Below, one piece after another: positions 61,801 to 64,000 of a stretch of DNA of 64,000 nt (within the stretch, counting starts at the first letter, position 1; each line of letters begins with the position of its first letter). Source of the DNA: Paramyrothecium sp. XJ0827 (taxonomy: Eukaryota; Ascomycota; Sordariomycetes; Hypocreales; Stachybotryaceae). The stretch lies in NCBI GenBank assembly GCA_020881915.1, contig JAJFPB010000011.1:1054001-1118000 (forward strand), written 5' to 3'. The position numbers were made by a program, and so were the translations under genes. Under the pieces are notes generated by a model. The model saw nothing but the letters and a program-made list of their open reading frames with translations. It did not search any database and was not told where the DNA came from.

Positions 61801-61808
61801 CACGCCTG

Positions 61809-62416
61809 GTTTTGAGCAAATCCGGCGTTCAGCTAATTTGGAAATTTGACAAGTGGGGAAACTACTCAGACAACTTTTTGCACCCTCTGCAACCGTATCT
61901 GGACAGTGGCCGCATACGAATGTCTAAATGGATTACCGTCGATCCCATGTCATTGCTTGAAACCGGAGATATCATCGTCTTGGTCCACCATGGCGGCTCA
62001 AATCTCTACCACGAAGCCATTGGGTGAGTTGGCCATCTATTATAATGTGTTCATATTAGTTTTCTGATGTGTATAGATCCGGAGTCTCCCAGGTTGTGCT
62101 GCCGTTATGGATCGACCTTTACAACTTTGCCGCACTCGCCGAGACACTCGGGGTGGGTATTTGGGGCTGCAAGGCTACCAGCCCTTCCTGGACGTCAGAG
62201 TGTCTAGCTAGTGCATTTCTCCAAGCTGTGAGCGAGGAGGATGAAGGCAATGCAAGGCGCGAGAAAGCCAAGGAAATTGGCGCCAAGGTCAAGGCTCGAC
62301 CCCAGGGTCATGACATTGCTGCGCGGGACATTGCCAAATTGGCGTGCGTTGGCTGTGACAATGTCTGGGTTGAGGACGAGTCTTGCAGGAGAATTACGCA
62401 GACCAAAGCACTGTGA
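61809..62416 (+). pseudogene. UDP-glycosyltransferase (GT1-like), C-terminal fragment
   Basis: Reads VQLIWKFDKWGNYSD, then LETGDIIVLVHHGGSNLYHE, in which HHGG is the nucleotide-sugar-binding signature; a 53-bp intron (62024-62076, phase 2) follows, then SGVSQVVLPLWIDLYNFAAL and LGVGIWGCKA, the standard C-terminal half of fungal sterol/secondary-metabolite type glycosyltransferases. The coding part ends at 62416. Everything upstream of VLSKSG is missing because the hAT 4 element abuts it, and the 5' half is not elsewhere in the window. Probably non-functional. Confidence 0.8.
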
Positions 62417-62799
62417 GAGCCAGCTCTATAATCTAGGATGGACATGCATAGAATCGGTTAGACCTCGAAAGCGCTTCCCACTCGCCGAAACATATAAGCA
62501 CAGTAAGTTCCCAAGCCCAGCGCGACTTCAGTCCAGAAATAGATCATACATCAAGCTGGCACTGACAACGAAGGTCTCTCTTGTTCCTCCGAAATTTTGG
62601 CCAATTGTTTGTCGATCAGAGTACGCTCGGCTACCTCCCGTCTAAATACATTCCTTGCCAGTGACTATAGAGTCCGGATCAATAGACGTGCTACGAGACC
62701 ACATTCATCGTTCGTTGACACGACAACCAAGTCTGTAACTAGACGTATCTAATAAGTAACAAGAGGATCTGCTAGATATGCCTAACCGAATCTTGGGTA
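62417..62799. other. Intergenic, no gene recognised
   Basis: Presumed 3' UTR of the glycosyltransferase fragment and flanking DNA; no supported gene. Confidence 0.4.
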
Positions 62800-63000
62800 A
62801 TGATGCAGACGAAAGCTACGGCGAGCTGCACGACGAAGCTCGGGGCTTATCATCCCGATACGCTCACCAGCATGGCCAACCTAGCGTCGATGTACTGGAG
62901 CCAAGATCGATGTACAGAAGCTGTAAACCTGATGAGCCGATGCATCAAGGGACAGGTGGTTAAGCTCGGTGTAGCGCATCCAGCATATTGCAATAATGCT
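62800..63000 (+). pseudogene. TPR (kinesin-light-chain-like) repeat scrap
   Basis: LGAYHPDTLTSMANLASMYW followed by a QDRCTEAVNLMSR-type helix and LGVAHP is the 42-residue TPR_10/12 pattern found in fungal NLR-like proteins and kinesin light chains. Only about one and a half repeats remain, without start or neighbours of the same type. Confidence 0.55.
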
Positions 63001-63341
63001 ATAATATTGGCTCGGTGGAAATCAGAGCTAAGTGTTTCCAATGCTGGTGTATCCTCTTAGAAGAGTTAGCTAGAAATAGCGAGAGGACTAGTATACTCCA
63101 AGTGGTAACTTATGTGATAAGATAAGATGTGATTGGCTTGGTAGTGCCATGGTTTGGGTGAACTGGGATCCAGCCAAGCGTTATCGATTGCTTACACAGC
63201 CCCACATCGTTGTCAGTTGCTGCGTCAACACAAGCTACCAGCCGCCTTCTCCGATCCCGCGTTAAGAACTCATCTTGAGGATGCACCGCCATCACCCAAA
63301 CCAATTCAGTTCTACCACGTTGATATAATCAAGTTCGATCT
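63001..63341. other. Intergenic, no gene recognised
   Basis: Short frames only; contains the presumed promoter of the chromodomain gene. The frame at 63154-63372 overlaps that gene's start and is not supported. Confidence 0.35.
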
Positions 63342-63762
63342 ATGGCCCGAGCTCGAAGAAGCCGAAGGTTGACTCATGATGAGTCGTCTTTTGACATCGG
63401 GCGCAACGAGGTGAAAACTGCCGGACCCGTCATGGCGGGCGGACAACGTGATGGACCTGTTGGCAATTTGAAGGATGAAATGTGAGCGCTTAGCGTTTAT
63501 TGAATTTTCGAAAGTACTCACAGAATCCCCAGTTTCACCGTGAAATTGATAAGAGATCACATCGTCGACAAAGCTGTGAGCACGCCGCTAACGTACGGCA
63601 CGGTGTGTCGATGGAACTGACGTCGTTCAGGGCGATCCCAAATTTCTGGTTGAATGGCTAGGATTTGGAAAAAGAAAGGATTGGACATGGGAACCCGAGA
63701 GTAACCTAAGGTATGTTGTTGGTCTTCACTCATTATATCACCCTGCGGTTCCAGTGAAGTAA
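63342..63762 (+). CDS. Small chromodomain protein, three exons (predicted)
   Basis: Start at 63342 (MARARRSRRLTHDESSFDIG). Splicing at 63482-63523 and 63576-63630 (both GT-AG, phases 2 and 0) gives IIPSFTVKLIRDHIVDKA followed by GDPKFLVEWLGFGKRKDWTW and EPESNL. That is the chromodomain pattern: aromatic residues in FLVEW and DWTWEP for a methyl-lysine cage. Such domains read methylated histone H3 in heterochromatin or target retroelement integrases. The frame then reads through to a stop at 63762; alternatively a GTATGT donor at 63711 starts another intron. Total about 107 residues. Intron 1 is only 42 bp, which lowers confidence. Could be a relic of an integrase chromodomain, but no integrase is nearby. 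Confidence 0.5.
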
Positions 63763-64000
63763 ATAGTGTGGCCGTAAATAAGACAATATCATATTCAATA
63801 TCGTATTGCCTGCACGGTATTTTTATACCGTGCAGTGCAAGCAACACCGGAAACCGTGTAATACAGTGCATGGTCGTTCAAATATCGTATAAATATGATA
63901 TCAAATATAGTGCAAGTACTATGTAATACGAGTAATACGAGGACTCTCCCCATATATGCCTCCAAGATCGCAGGAACAGGTTAGGGATTGATATAATCGA
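63763..64000. other. AT-rich end of window with a hairpin
   Basis: CTGCACGGTAT (63810-63820) and ATACCGTGCAG (63825-63835) form an 11-bp stem with a TTTT loop. Scattered ATATCGTAT and TAATACGAG motifs surround it. No gene seen. Confidence 0.5.

Larger units (their letters stand above)
56531..61808 (+). mobile_element. hAT transposon 4 with dense subterminal repeats
   Basis: A 5,278-bp element whose ends read CAGGGATGGACATC (left) and, inverted, CAGGCGTGGACATC (right): 12 of 14 identical, with the CAGG start common in hAT ends. The inner 270-300 bp on both sides are crowded with (A/G)TTCGA and TCGAAT motifs. The adjacent 8-mers differ (ACCGCGAC left, GTTTTGAG right), and the flanks belong to different genes (pogo, glycosyltransferase). 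Transposase on the plus strand. Confidence 0.8.

Overview
The window looks like an accessory, transposon-packed region of a filamentous ascomycete (Pezizomycotina). The evidence is short GT-AG introns of about 45-90 bp with CTNAC/TACTAAT-like branch sites, fungal gene families (SUR7/PalI membrane protein, PHO-4/PHO89 phosphate symporter, ENA-type P-type ATPase, GH32 fructan hydrolase, Zn2Cys6 and bZIP regulators, NACHT-ankyrin remnant), and fungal DNA transposons of the pogo/Fot, hAT, MULE and piggyBac-like groups plus one Ty1/copia family. The species cannot be fixed from the sequence. By the boundaries given below, mobile elements cover about 36.8 kb (57%).

Layout: 0.4-1.7 kb, damaged phosphatidylserine decarboxylase gene; 2.1-6.7 kb, two pogo-type elements with TA target duplications; 7.0-9.6 kb, coiled-coil plus kinase-like gene; 10.1-12.2 kb, second pogo copy split by a 256-bp MITE; 12.7-16.5 kb, hAT element with exact 8-bp duplication; 16.6-17.2 kb, NACHT-ankyrin-type remnant; 18.0-21.9 kb, tandem-module GH32 gene; 22-25 kb, nothing recognisable; 25.1-26.1 kb, remnant of a Zn2Cys6-type regulator; 26.1-43.9 kb, a nested block (copia 3' part, two piggyBac-like elements, an interrupted hAT gene, and a MULE carrying a copia and a third piggyBac-like element); 44.1-45.4 kb, a regulator with an N-terminal bZIP and a C-terminal Zn2Cys6 cluster; 46.4-51.4 kb, the main host-gene island (SUR7/PalI-like, broken ENA-type ATPase, PHO89-type symporter); 53.1-61.8 kb, hydrolase fragment, hAT, truncated pogo and a large hAT with dense subterminal repeats; 61.8-64 kb, glycosyltransferase fragment, TPR scrap and a small chromodomain gene.

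Several insertions can be undone to the base, because removing the element and one copy of its target duplication restores an open reading frame: copia from the MULE (TATAC), piggyBac-like elements from the MULE and from a hAT gene (AT), and the MITE from a pogo transposase (AT). The most interesting signals are covarying paired 13-bp half-sites in the terminal repeats of three pogo subfamilies, a piggyBac-like group that appears to duplicate AT rather than TTAA and has a matching MITE, and the bZIP/Zn2Cys6 combination. I did not find a defence system, a Starship captain gene or a complete biosynthetic cluster. Almost every transposase and several host genes carry small frameshifts rather than premature stops from C-to-T change, so either slow decay by indels or sequencing/assembly error must be considered.
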